Of a stretch of DNA of 64,000 nucleotides, positions 36,354 to 55,664 are shown one piece after another. The position numbers and the translations under genes are program-made. Below the pieces are notes generated by a model that had not been told where the DNA came from, ran no database searches, and saw nothing but the letters and a program-made list of their open reading frames with translations. This DNA comes from Zhengitettix transpicula (lineage: Eukaryota > Arthropoda > Insecta > Orthoptera > Tetrigidae). Numbering within the stretch: the stretch's first letter is position 1; each line of letters starts with the position of its first letter. The DNA lies in NCBI GenBank assembly GCA_037074705.1, contig CM073590.1, positions 163,740,746 through 163,804,745 on the forward strand. Direction: 5' to 3'.

Positions 36354-38644
36354 CTAGCTGGTTGCCTGGCGTTGCCCGAGATGTCATTTATCCATAACCC
36401 CCATATGACTCCAATTTCGGTTGCTTTTGCGCTACTTTTATGTAACGCTCCTCGAACCCTATCCCTACAGTTGCTTAACTCCCATTCCGAAGGGGGTTGA
36501 AGTCATTGACCAAATATATCGGCCGTTTTTACATGTTAGAAGATGACCACCCCCACAAATGTGCGATTATCAAAAAGGATCTATTCCACGCAAAAATCGG
36601 CCGAATTCACTGTCTGAAAATTTCTACCCCCGCCCACAACCTCCAAAACCTGTCACGTTACCACAATTAGACTCAGCGACATTCATAGTCTCTGAATTGA
36701 TTCTAATCTCGGTTGTTTTTGCGTTTTTTTTATTTAACATACCTCCACCCCACCCCTAAGATTGCTCCTCTCACAGGGGTTGAAATTATCCACAAACAGC
36801 ATCGATATAAATACTATCAAAGTAATTAACCCCAGGAAATAATTATCGCAAATATCGACCGTTTAACATGTTTGAAAATTTCCACTCTCGCTTCGGGGAC
36901 TTAAACGGTCAAGTTGAATGTCGTAATTAAACTCAGTGACAATATCGATAGTTTCTGCTTTCTTTTTATGTAATGCCACTTCACGCCCACCCTTAAGGGT
37001 GCACCCCTCCAAAGCCCGAAAGCGGTTGAAATTATACACAGAGAACATGTAGTGAAATTTTATGAATCTCATTGATGCCGAAATATATTTATTCGAAGCA
37101 AAAATCGGTCGTTAAACATGTTTGAAAATATATTCCCCACCCAACTCCGCAAAGCCCCTCACACCACCGCCAACCTCCGAGCATTTCTTACGTTGTCATA
37201 TTCATCTATATCTCCAATCTGGGATTTATTCGCGTTATTTTCAAGTAACGCCCCTCCACCTCCACACCTAATTGTGATCTTTCACGTGTGTCAAGGGGTT
37301 GAAATTAAAAGCAAAATCGGTAGAAATAATGTCAATGACATTCTCTCCGACAAATATTTATTCGCTACAAAAAACTACCGTTTAACATGTTTAAAAAAAT
37401 CTACTCCTCCGCGAACCCTTCCTTGGGGGAGTTAAACGGTTAAATGAGAGTAATAATTTAACTCATTGACATCCATGACCGTGGATTCGACTCCAATGTC
37501 AATTGTTGTCTATCATTATAATGTAATTTCACTCCACCACCACCCTTAAGGTAAGCTCCATTCCCAATCCAGAAAGATGTTGAAATTATACACAGGCAAA
37601 ATGCAGAGAATTTTATTAATTTAATTGATCCCGCAATATATTTAATCGACACAAAAAATGGCTGGTTAACTCATCCCAACCCAGCCAATACCCGCGCGTT
37701 GTCCAGATTGTCATAAATAAATTCAGCGACATCCATTACCTTCGATTTGACTCGAATCTCGGTTGTTTTCGCGTTATTTTCTTGTAAATCCCCTCCACCC
37801 CCACCTCTATTATGCCTTCAAACAACATAGGTAGAAATTCTATCAACGTCAATGGCCCTGGCATTTATTTATTCCACGCTAATATCGATGATTTAACATG
37901 TTTGAAAAATTCCACCCCGTCCATTCCCGCCCCAGAGGATTTAATGGGTAATTGAATACCATCTCAGATAACATCGGTTGAAACAGTATCTCTTCGATCC
38001 CTTAAAACATTTATCTGCCTAAATATCGACTGTTTTAGCATGTTTGATGTTTCCTCCCCCTCCCTTAAGTGTACTTCCGTCTCATGCTGAAAGAGGTTAA
38101 AATTTTACAAACAACATTGGTAGATATATTATCATTGACTTAAACAATTAATTATTTAACGTAAATATCGATCGTTTAACATGTTAGAAAAAATCCACTC
38201 CCGCTCCTGGGGGGTTAAATGGCCAATTGAATGCTATAATTGAACTCGGCGACACCCAAAACCTTCGCTTTGACTCAAATCTCGGTTGTATTCGCGTTAT
38301 TTTCCTGTAAAGCATCTCCACCTCAAACCCTAAGGTTGCCCTTTTCCCATGGCGTAGGGGATGAAAATTATATTCAGATAACATCGGTAAAAACACTATC
38401 AATATCTTTGACCCCTAAAAATATTTATCCGACTCAAATATCGGCTGATTTAGCATGTTTAAATATTTCCACCACCGTCCACCCCCGTGTCTGAGGGTGG
38501 TAGACGCGTTTCACCCCGACAGTAACACGTGTACGAAATTTGGTGAAATTTTCTCCATCGGTGTAGATTTGTATAAGGAACATACAAAAATATATACAAA
38601 CAAACATACAAATATACAAATACTCTGCTTTATGTATTAGAAGA
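36354..38644 (-). mobile_element. non-autonomous Helitron, 2.3 kb, tandem-expanded
   Basis: On the minus strand it starts A/TCTTCTAATACATAAAGC (5' end at 38644) and ends CTCGGGCAACGCCAGGCAAC then CAGCTAG (3' end at 36354). The 5' sequence matches that of the element at 14838. Most of the length is made of repeats of a unit about 240-290 bp long. No helicase domain. The short frames it contains are repeat translations. Confidence 0.85.
36400..38500. repeat. internal tandem array inside Helitron, period about 270 bp
   Basis: The landmark CGGTTGTTTTCGCGTTATTTT or a degenerate form recurs near 36419, 36713, 36953, 37213, 37500, 37762 and 38283, with a probable degraded unit between the last two. 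Each unit also carries GGGGTTGAAATTATAC, ATTGACCCC and CGTTTAACATGTTTGAAAA in the same order. About eight units, each diverged. Confidence 0.8.
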
Positions 38645-39226
38645 TTATACTTTTTCTATGCTATAAATCCTGAGAAAAGTGAGTTATACTTATGAACAAA
38701 GTCTTCTAGAGGTTCTAACCGAGTAAACAATTTTCTTGACGACGTATAGGTTACATTCACTGCCAGAGAAGACTTTGTTCATTCTCTACCCCGAGAAAGT
38801 TATAGTTATATTGATTTATATTTTAATTCAATTAAATTGTATGACATTTTTAACTGTTTTTCATTTTAAATAAATTTGTAATATTGCTTATCTGAAAATT
38901 GCATTTACTTTAATTATTTTATCGTAGAATGGTCCTCATAAAGAACATTAACCAATTAACAGATGTAGATCTAATTGGTTCAACCTGGTTCGTCAAGAAA
39001 TGTCTCAGGCTTCAGAGTCAAAATATGGAAAATGTTCGTTTGCACACTTGTGTTCTATCACCTTATTCAATTTGTAACACAACTTTTTTTTCTTATTTTT
39101 CCTCCCACTTAATTTTAAAGAAATAAAATTAATTTATTTGAAGACTAATTAAGATTGTAAAATCCGTACAACTTTACATTACTTTTTTTAATCTAAGGGC
39201 AACGGGATATTTATAACGAGACATTG
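38645..39226. other. no gene seen
   Basis: AT-rich spacer. It carries the upstream target copy of the retroposon insertion at its right edge (39227-39240). Confidence 0.45.
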
Positions 39227-39240
39227 TTAAGATGAAGGAA

Positions 39241-39777
39241 TTTGTTTTAGGGTAACAGGCTACATGAGGGTAATCCACATGGTGGCACTGCCCTTTAATA
39301 GCATAGTATGGGATTTGAAAGGGGGGATGTGGAAGGGTAGAGGAAGGTAGCCAAGGGTTAACTAGGGCCCCCGGGCTATAGTTTGAGAATCCTACCCAGC
39401 ATTCGCTTAAAAGTGATGCAGGACAAACTCTAGGAAAGCTGCATCAGGTAGGTCGGGCATTTGGTACTTGTCCCACGCCCTTCCGATAGCGGGATATGGG
39501 GACGCAGCATTCCCTTCTCCGTGCCTCGACCAGTTTAGGAGGCAGCTGGTCGACTGTTCCAATGGGAACACTGAACAACTCTTACCGAATGCCCAAGATC
39601 TGTGACCCCGGAACATACACGTCTCAAAACAGGTCGAGGTGCCTCGGCTTGTGGGAACCTTAGTTCAAAAACGGAGAGAGGAAAAGACATCCCCTTCCGT
39701 CTCTTCTACAAGGTTCTGCCGACGAGAGAACATCCCTCGCAGGTTCTGCCTGCGAGAGAATAGCCCTGGCAGACAGC
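39241..39777 (-). mobile_element. retroposon family R, copy H, full length with 14-bp target duplication
   Basis: Flanked by identical TTAAGATGAAGGAA at 39227-39240 and 39778-39791. The tail side has only short T runs (TTTGTTTTAGGG), and the head side carries two hairpin units in a diverged state (CTCGCAGGTTCTGCCTGCGAGAG). Length 537 bp. It lacks the AGGAGTTTGCTG block next to GCGGGA. Confidence 0.9.
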
Positions 39778-39791
39778 TTAAGATGAAGGAA

Positions 39792-40047
39792 AGTTCACAA
39801 AGCCTGTATAAATCCTTTTGGATCGAATACACCTGGAGGTTGGTCAATATTCTTATATACTTACCGAATTATCTGGTTTGAAGCGATCAAATTTCAGCTA
39901 TATTGAAAAAAATTATGTTTTAATTTGCCGATAAAATGTTAGATTTGATTTAATTGCGATATATTGACGATATTTATTCCGAATGAAAAATAGATTCCAA
40001 TCTGGAAAAACGTCATGGGCCACATGAATGCTTAGTTATATTTTATA
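39792..40047. other. no gene seen
   Basis: Short AT-rich spacer between the retroposon and the next Helitron. Confidence 0.45.
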
Positions 40048-40642
40048 CTAGCTAGGTGCCCGGCGTTGCTCGTGTACTTATTTATATAAACTCGAAAAAG
40101 TATTTAATTGAATACTTAAATATATTCCTTGAGTATTTCAGGATATAATCGTCACTCAGTCTTCATACATTACGAAATATTACATTGATGAAATTGTTAG
40201 CTAGACTCACAACTAATACAGCGCGAAAATTAACATACATTTTCCCCAAGGATGGTAAAGTAATTCGTATTCTTCTTTATTATCATTCGATGGAATATTT
40301 CTGTATAAAATTATACTTTTTATTTTAAAAAAATATTTCTGCTTTATTTCATTCCTAATAAAGGAGGTATTTCCTTTGTTCGTTGCGTAGTAACGTCTTT
40401 CTCTCGCGTGACGTCATTGTCTCTTGGCGCGCAGTAATTTAATATTTAATGATCACGGTTTTTAATTATAATTCTTTCCACATGGCGTTTCTCACCCTCA
40501 CAGTACCGTTTCTCGTGTTTTGAAGAATTTGTGTACCAATTTTTGTTGCAATCTATCCACGCTTTTAAATTTGTATAGAAATTAACGTAAATACATACAT
40601 ACATACATACATACAAATATACATCCTTTTTTATTATATAGA
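40048..40642 (-). mobile_element. non-autonomous Helitron, 595 bp, intact ends
   Basis: On the minus strand it begins with A/TCTATATAATAAAAAAGG at 40642 and ends with GCAACGCCGGGCACCTAGCTAG followed by T at 40048, inserted exactly between A and T. A CATA microsatellite lies near its 5' end at about 40588-40612. The interior (TTGCGTAGTAACGTC, GCGTGACGTCATTG) differs from the other Helitrons here, so it is a separate family sharing the terminal hairpin. Confidence 0.88.
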
Positions 40643-40739
40643 TTTGAACACAAATTACATTGACCATGTGTCAAAACTCTTGCTTTTTTATTTATCATAA
40701 ATTGCTCTGTTGGTTAACTTACAATTAATGTACGACAGT

Positions 40740-42955
40740 ATTAATTCAAAGTAAAGATCGTTCGTTACTGAAAATCGGAGCTAAAATATTAATGTAACTG
40801 TGGCTTTGAACACGATAATAATATGCAAAATAAGGGTCTTATCGAATGAATATTTGAGGATTTCCCACTCTAACTGCCCCTCCCACCACCTCCAAACTGC
40901 TCTATAAAAGTTGAAACAACAGACGTCTAGTTGCAGTAGCCCTGGCGACGCAGACAGGCAAGTAGATCCTCACATTAACAACGCGCAGAATCGTCAGTCC
41001 TCTAGTTCTGGGACTTGTTCAAATTAATTTTTAAACCTTGTTACACTTAAACGTGAAAATAAATCTAACAATAATCAGTTTGGGCGAAAAATAAAGTATC
41101 AAAATATTAATATTCTGTATATAATAATTTAATTGCAATCCGGTATCAACCCAGGCAATGATTTTTTATTTGTACAAAAGTATCAACATCGTCATCTAGG
41201 AAAGATTATCGGGACAAACGAATTCAAACAACTGATGAAAGTTTCTTTCAATTGGTAGTGGGTTCGATATTCGTCAATATAAACTACAGCTGTGTCTCTT
41301 CAATACCCGATGACGATGCCAGACCAAGTTGTAGAAATGTTTTTCTTTCTTGACGTGATTTAAAACGAGAACTGATTATTTATCAAATTTGCATGGAAAG
41401 CCTTCAATCTATAGTATTATTTATGATTGTTTCACACTATCTGCTATTATTTACCACTATTATACTATAATTTGAATAAAAAATTTAGTAATGATTGAAC
41501 ATTGAACAAATATATAATATTTATAATTTATTACGTCAAATAAAAAAATACATTTTATTTGCGTTACACATAATCAATAATTATATGCTCAATATTCCTT
41601 AAAAAAGGTTCTATTTGATTTTCTAAAAAGTTTGTTTGGTTTTGAATAGTACAGTTCAATACATACCTTTGTTCAAGATGAATTGCCTACGGAATTTTAT
41701 CTAGTATTTGTTTATAAGTTTCCGATACATTAATTAATGCTTAGAAGATGGTCTTCCTTGAATATAGTAATGTGTGATATGAGTATTACAACGTTTACTG
41801 CGCGATTGGTCTTTCATTATTGAAATTATAACTTTAATAAGTTATAAAATAATTTATTCCTGTGATTTTATATTACATCCCTCGCATAATTTATTTCAGT
41901 TATTCTCGTGTCTTGACAATTTAAACTGGTCAACGCCGAGACGAATAGCAACACGTTTCAGGAAAGAGGATTCTATTTCCTGGTTTCGTTCCATAAATTA
42001 CTATATGCCGGAATCTGTTTTAAAAAATTGTTATGTACGTAAACATTATGCAAGAAGAAGTTAAACACCATTTAGACGTCCCCGGGAAGTTTTGGGTCTT
42101 ATAATTTTTATATGTTTAAATCTATACGGTGACTCGTCGGCTTCTGATTGGTGCTCGCCAATTGATGGGGGCAAGCTGTTTAACAAAAGATGGTCTATCT
42201 CGCAATATTACCCTTGTCTAAAAAGTTTAAATTAAATAAATATTAATTGTGAAGTCATTTTAATATTAGAAAGCTATGAAGTAAGAATTTCGGCAACGTC
42301 GTTCAGACGATATTAGACTGATAGCCCTATAGGTGTTTAATTGTTAATATTGCAGGTTGTTTGTTCCAATACATAAAATTCCCCCTTCGTAAGGTCCTAG
42401 CCTTCTGAAATAATGTTTGTAAACCTATCTGGGAATTAAATACGAAAATATTTAAAGGCTACATGGCGTCCTATGAGGGAGATGGGCGTGCCTGTATGTC
42501 CTTGGACGACCTCTGGCAGCTCAGGAGTGCAGGTCACTGACCGCGCTATTCTGGCCGACGGTTGTCAACTCAGCGAGTCCAGCAGATAAATTTCAACTAG
42601 ACACGTTAATTTGAAGGCCAAGGCCAGCAAGATTGGAGTGAACGTGTCGAACTTTTATAACGTCGGCGTTTATCACGAGGCTGTGCCGCCGTGAAGCTAT
42701 TTTCATGGAATCAAATAACATTTTAGCCACAAAATTGGAAAAATGAGACTGCTGTGAACGGAGAACGTGAGGTCGACTAAAGCAAGGTCACGAGCCAGTA
42801 CCAACTGGATTAGAAGCCGGTTCTCCCATGACTGGATGTCGTTTTAATTTTATGTTCAGCTTATTTATAGACGTAATGAAAGATTACTCAATTGGCTCGG
42901 AGTACAGTGATACAAGTGACGGCATTATTGATCACAATATTTTCTAAGTCTAAGA
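40740..42955 (+). repeat. duplicated promoter-bearing block, copy 1
   Basis: Collinear with 59765-61118. Paired landmarks in order: TCTATAAAAGTTG; GGCGACGCAGACAGGCAAGTA; CCAGTCCTC-type; CTTGTTCA; GTCAAATAAAA; AAGATGGGCGTGCC-type; CGCGCTATTC; TTAATTTGAAGGCCAA; TCGAACTTTTA; GTGCCGCC; ACTGGATTAGAA; GCTCGGAGTACAGTGAT. This copy has several hundred extra bases near 41590-42460. It contains no protein frame. I infer it is the 5' regulatory region and first-intron start of the carboxylesterase that begins at 44929; a diverged mobile element is the alternative. Confidence 0.7.
40903..40938 (+). promoter_or_regulatory. candidate Pol II core promoter (TATA + Inr) for the esterase
   Basis: TATAAAAG at 40903-40910 is followed exactly 30 bp later by GCAGTA at 40933-40938, a good arthropod initiator context. 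Both elements and their spacing are identical in the second copy (59855 and 59885). A conserved GACAG/GCAAGTA just downstream (40953-40964) could be a GC-type splice donor for a short leader exon, spliced to the acceptor at 44919. The leader exon would be only about 23 nt, which is a weakness. Confidence 0.5.
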
Positions 42956-43384
42956 CCAGCATCATGCCAATAATATTTTTTAACTGAATCTGACAGTCCT
43001 TCAAAAGACATCAACATATTTTCCGTTTCCTACTTTCATTACGAGCATTGTTGACCGAGGTGTCTCGAAGTTGTACGGAAGCGAATGACACGTCTATTTA
43101 ATAAAATCAGTACAATGAATTTTTAATGCATCTGAGGGACAGGATCTGATAGCGACGAGGAGTCAGTCCGTTAAATGAAGTCACATTTTACAATATAGCC
43201 GACGACGAGAACCTACCATCTCATTTCACAGTACAGTGACAACCTTTCGTGATCTATTTTGAACATTTGAGCTAAGGAACTCAATATTCGATATCAACTC
43301 GATCAGGTTTGAAATGTTTAAACAGTTCGCGGAAAGAAAGTCGTTGCAGTATACTATATATTGTGTAATTTGGAAGATCTGAAA

Positions 43385-43448
43385 AAATATGTATATAATA
43401 GGATTTATTGGGCTAATTCTCCCAACAAATCTTATTATATACATATTT
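43385..43448. ncRNA. near-perfect 28-bp foldback, possible small-RNA hairpin
   Basis: Arms at 43385-43412 and 43421-43448 pair over 28 positions with one G-U wobble and one A-C mismatch, around an 8-nt loop CTAATTCT. The size resembles a miRNA precursor stem, but there is no expression evidence; the arms are AT-rich, and it could instead be a tiny foldback transposon. It lies in the inferred first intron of the esterase. Confidence 0.3.
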
Positions 43449-44297
43449 ATATATAACACTAATTTCAATAATAGCAAACACTTTCTAATGCCTTTTGTAG
43501 CGTGATATTGGTTGATATAGAAAGCTATTAACAAATGAACGGTGATTTAATAAGATTCATTAAATAATGAAATTTAACGTTGGACGTCACTTTTATGAAT
43601 CAGCGGCGTTTATTTAAAGAAGAATTTATTAAGTTGGCATAATTTATTCTAGAAATGATTATTTTACTAGAACTATTATAAAATTAATATGACAAGGACT
43701 GAGAAACCGGCCTATCCGTCGTCATAAATATGGAATAATTGAAGCTTATTTCATGTGAGCCTCCTTCTCGCCGGCCATTTCGCAAGTCCCTTACTCTTCA
43801 GATACTTTTCAGCTTATGATTTTCCTTATTAACAGACTATTTTTGCGAGTACCCAACCCACCAACGACTTTACAATTAATTACCTCCCTTCTCTATGAGT
43901 CGATCTCTTGGGAAAATATAACTGTGAAGTTTGTACGAGGTGATTTACTTACTCGACAAGTTCAATGTCTGTCCCACATAAGTGTAGACTAGACTAACAA
44001 ACTTCAATGGTGATATGTAAAAGGAAAAAATACAAAAAAGACAGCAAGTAATTGGGAAACCCATAAAAAGTTATATACGTTTTTCATAATTCCTCTTACA
44101 GAATTCTCGGAGTTGTAGAGTAGACTTAGTAGACAACGTTTTGGTAAGGAAACAATGTCCGGAAACGAAGTATTTGGACGCAAAATAAGTTTCATTATTG
44201 AATGACTAGAGACACTACATCTGTGGTTCCGCGTGATATCAACTGCTGTGCGTTGCACGAAGTGTACCAGATTCGCCGTAAATGATCAACATCTCAG

Positions 44298-44305
44298 TAT
44301 AAATA
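44298..44305 (+). promoter_or_regulatory. alternative TATA-like site upstream of the esterase
   Basis: TATAAATA lies about 630 bp upstream of the start codon. It has no clear initiator 30 bp downstream and no conserved partner in the second block. Kept only as the alternative to the site at 40903. Confidence 0.2.
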
Positions 44306-44928
44306 ACGTGTAAAGAAATAACTTGTAGTCTTCCATCCTGTACTGTCTCGTCCTGTTCTACTCAATGACTGAATGACGGCTGTTGTGAACACTGAGTCAG
44401 CATAACTGATTGTAAACACAAGTCACACGATATCAGCAGTCGCTTTCAGGCCATTTTCTTTGCGTACAGCGAACCATACCAGCCAGGACATTTGAAATCG
44501 ATTCGACCTTCGAACTTACTTTGCATCCAAATAATCCATTTACACACATAGGTTCGTCATCAAAACTTATCTACTAAGTTGCCTCTCAACTCCTAAAGTC
44601 TGTAATAGGAATTCTGAAACACCCTTATAAGCCCAACTCAGATGCGAATGCAATATTGGATTTTTGGGATGTATTGTACAAGGTTTGAAGCATATAGAAT
44701 CTATTACCCACAAAAACATGAAAATGTTTATGAAGTTAGCAGAGGTATGAGATTTGACTTGTGAGTATAAGTATGTTACAAGATTTGGTGGATGTCTTGT
44801 AGGAAGCATTATGTTTGTGTGTATGTTTATTGACTATCACAGTAAGTATTTAATTATTTTGAAAAATCAAAAATCTAGTAGATGAAATGTTAATTTCTTT
44901 ATCTCTACTGGTATTTCAGGACACAGCA

Positions 44929-53215
<8,287 letters not shown>

Positions 53216-53325
53216 TATGAATTACATAATTTGGAAAATAGTTTCACTAGCGTTTTATAATGATTTTAATTCACAGATTTTGAAGTACAAACATGATTTG
53301 TGTGAAAGTTTTGTGTATGATGGTT

Positions 53326-53331
53326 AATAAA
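53326..53331 (+). promoter_or_regulatory. esterase polyadenylation signal
   Basis: AATAAA lies 111 bp after the TAA stop, the only canonical hexamer in the short 3' UTR. A cleavage site about 15-25 bp downstream is expected, giving a mature end near 53350, some 60 bp before a retroposon insertion. Confidence 0.8.
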
Positions 53332-53407
53332 ATTACAGTAACTGAATTCAGGTGTTATTATTAATTCTCTTAGACGAGTTTATACTTTTTACAATACATA
53401 CGTGTCT

Positions 53408-53840
53408 TCCTTTTTGAACTAAGGGTCCCTCAAGCCGAGGCTCCTCGGCTTGGTTTGGGAGGTGTATGTTCCGGGGCGCAGACCATGGGCATACGGTAAT
53501 AGTTGTTCTGAGTTCCCATTGAAACAGTCGGCCAGCTGTCTCCTAAACTGGTCGTGGCTCGGGGAAAGGAATGCTGCGTTTCCCCCGAAAATTCCTCTCT
53601 CGCCATCGGAAGGGCGTGGGACAAGTGCCAAATGCCCGACGAACCGGATGCATGGTTTCTAGGGTTTGTCCTGCATCAGTTTTAGGCGAATGTCGGGTAG
53701 GATCCTTAAACCATAGCCAGGGGACCCTAGTTAACCCATGGCTACCTTTGCTCTTCCCTTCCGAATCTCCCTTTTCAAATCCCTTCCTGTGCTATTAAAG
53801 GGGAGTTGTCACCACATGGATTACCCTCATGTAACCTGTA
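53408..53840 (+). mobile_element. retroposon family R, copy I, 5'-truncated
   Basis: Starts at TTTTTGAACTAAGGGTCCC, missing the head hairpins, and ends with TACCCTCATGTAACCTGT without an A tail. Several private changes (TTTCCCCCGAAAATTCC, GGGGACCC). It lies directly downstream of the esterase poly(A) signal in the same orientation. Confidence 0.9.
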
Positions 53841-54029
53841 ATTTGTAAAGTAATTTATCGTTCAAAGTGGATTCAAATGATGGGAAGCTAATATTTTTTA
53901 TGAATTGCAATACTGAATCATTCTGATTTGAGTTTAGTAGAAAATAATATCTTCAGAAGTATCAAACGGTTTCAAGTATTATGATAGTGAATTTCACCGA
54001 TGTAACAAATTTCCAATACGTTTTTTTTT

Positions 54030-55065
54030 ACAATTTCTAAAATGTATGTACTATGTAGGGTTAGTATTCTCAGAGGTTTGAACAAATACTTACAACGTTC
54101 TCTAGGATGTTTCCTTCATAATAATATTCGTATCGCTCGTTTTTGTAGTTTGAAAATTTACGAGGAACGAGAGAAAGTCCCCAGCTCGTTTTGTCATAAC
54201 GCATGTTCGAATGAAAGAATGCATAATAAATGTTTTTTCCTGTCAAGGAAAGATTAATAATCGGCGCGAGTAACAGACAGAATTGAGTTTACTAGAAAGC
54301 GCCATGATGTGTTCATTCCATCGCAGCTTTCATCAACCTGAAATGTTGCGTGATTAGAATAATTTTGTTCGCGAACTCAATATTCTGACGAAAAATGAAC
54401 AAGTTTAATTTTCTGTAAGTTCAGGATCAGTTTGTTATCACTGAACCAGACATATTATATTTAGTGACATCATCAACTTTATTCTGAAGACACTAAGTAC
54501 GCGTGGACCGCGTATAAAACTGACATAGGGTTAATGTAATGTGGCAGGTTATTTATGTACAAAAGGAAATGCAACAGCTCCTAAAACCGATCCCTGTGGT
54601 AGCTCACAAGTTATTGATTACCAGCCAGAGACGTAGATTTCACCATATTTATAGTCTATGAATCTTTTCTCTTATGATCGCTGAGTTACGATTTGAAAAG
54701 CGATAGCGAATTTCCTCTAATTCCGTACAAATCAAGTTTTTTAAAAAGTATTTTGTAATCTACTAAATCGAGTGCCTAAGAAAAGTCAGAAAATATTCCG
54801 GTAACTTTTAATTTCTCATCTAGAGAGATCTGAATTTATTTTAAAAAGTCGTACACTGCAGAGAAAGTAGACTTGTCCTTTGAGGAAACCATGTTGATCA
54901 TTTTTCTAATATATGAGATAGCTCTGTAATTGTAAATATCTTTGTACGACCCCTTTTTAAACAACGGAACTAGTTTAGCTACTTTTAAAGAGTCTGGGAA
55001 CTCGTCTGTTAAGATCGATTAATTAATTACAAAGTGAAGCGGTTCTGCTTTTGCCTGGACGCACT
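54030..55065 (-). pseudogene. non-LTR retrotransposon (jockey/CR1-like) RT, decayed
   Basis: Read on the minus strand from about 55020: DEFPDSLKVAKLVPLFKKGS, then YKDIYNYRAIS, AVYDFL, the RT block SLDEKLKVTGIFSDFS with ALDLVDYKILFKKLDLYGI, SLSLFKS.LSDHK, a damaged PQGS region, LLHFLLYINNLPH, WFSDNKLILNLQKIKLVHF and FKLQKRAIRI near the 3' end (about 54130). Domain order is that of jockey or CR1-type elements. Several stops and frameshifts; the 5' ORF1 and endonuclease are absent. The YADD core is not recognisable. Confidence 0.88.
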
Positions 55066-55091
55066 CCTTAACAAGTTTGCAGTTAATTCAG

Positions 55092-55653
55092 TTTTTTTTT
55101 GTTTTTTTTTGGGGGGGGGGGTGTAGATAGGCTATGTATAGGGTAATCCACATAGTGGCAACTCCCCTCTTATAGCATAGGAAAGGGATTTGAAAGGGGG
55201 GATGCGGTAGGGTGTAAGAAGGTAGCCAAGGGTTCCTAGGGCCCCCGGGCTATATTTTAAGGATCATACCCGGCATTCGCCTAAAAGTAATGCAGGACAA
55301 ACCCTATAAAAAACCTGCATCGGGGAAGGTCGGGCATTTGGTACTTGTCCCACGCCCTTCCGATGACGGGAGAGGAGTTTGCTGTAGGGACGCAGCTTAC
55401 CCCTCGCCATGCCTTGGCCTGTTTAGGAGGCAGCTGGCCGACTATTCCAATAGGAATAGCGGACAACTCTTGCCGTATGCCCAAGGTCTGCGACCCCGGA
55501 ACATACACCTCTCAAAACAGACCGAGGTGTCTCGGCATGTGGGAACCTTAGTTCAAAAAAACCAGAGAGATTTGAGAGCATCCCCAAAGGTAGCCCCCGC
55601 CAGAGCTCTCTGGGAAGGTTCACCTGCGAGAAATCCTCTCGCAGGCTTCCTTG
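55092..55653 (-). mobile_element. retroposon family R, copy J, 11-bp target duplication
   Basis: Flanked by AGTTAATTCAG at 55081-55091 and 55654-55664. The tail side is T8-G-T8 followed by an 11-base G run, then the alternative 3' end GTGTAGATAGGCTATGTATAG. The head has one CCTGCGAGA/CTCTCGCAGG hairpin. It shares the diagnostic CCATGCCTTGGCCTG with copies K and L. Confidence 0.92.
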
Positions 55654-55664
55654 AGTTAATTCAG

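Larger units (their letters stand above)
42956..44919. other. no coding sequence seen; probable esterase upstream intron
   Basis: Between the duplicated block and the first coding exon. No repeats of the listed families. It contains the foldback at 43385-43448 and a second TATA-like site (TATAAATA, 44298-44305) that is an alternative promoter. It ends in a clean 3' splice site, TATTTCAG, at 44912-44919. Confidence 0.5.

Noticed and set aside
35483..37435. Several 60-150 codon frames in the Helitron tandem array
   Set aside because: They recur with the repeat unit, differ in frame from unit to unit and have low-complexity Pro/Ser content.
40941..40958. GGCGACGCAGACAGG read as an LTR-retrotransposon primer-binding site
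   Set aside because: It lies only about 10 bp after the predicted initiation site, leaving no room for R and U5, and no LTR ends or coding region flank it.
55345..55551. A 68-codon frame antisense to family R, same length in copies A, C, J, K, L and N
   Set aside because: The frame opens with TTG in every copy, not ATG, and is matched by an equally open sense frame opening with GTG. Equal length is explained by common descent without indels. No codon-level conservation can be shown here.
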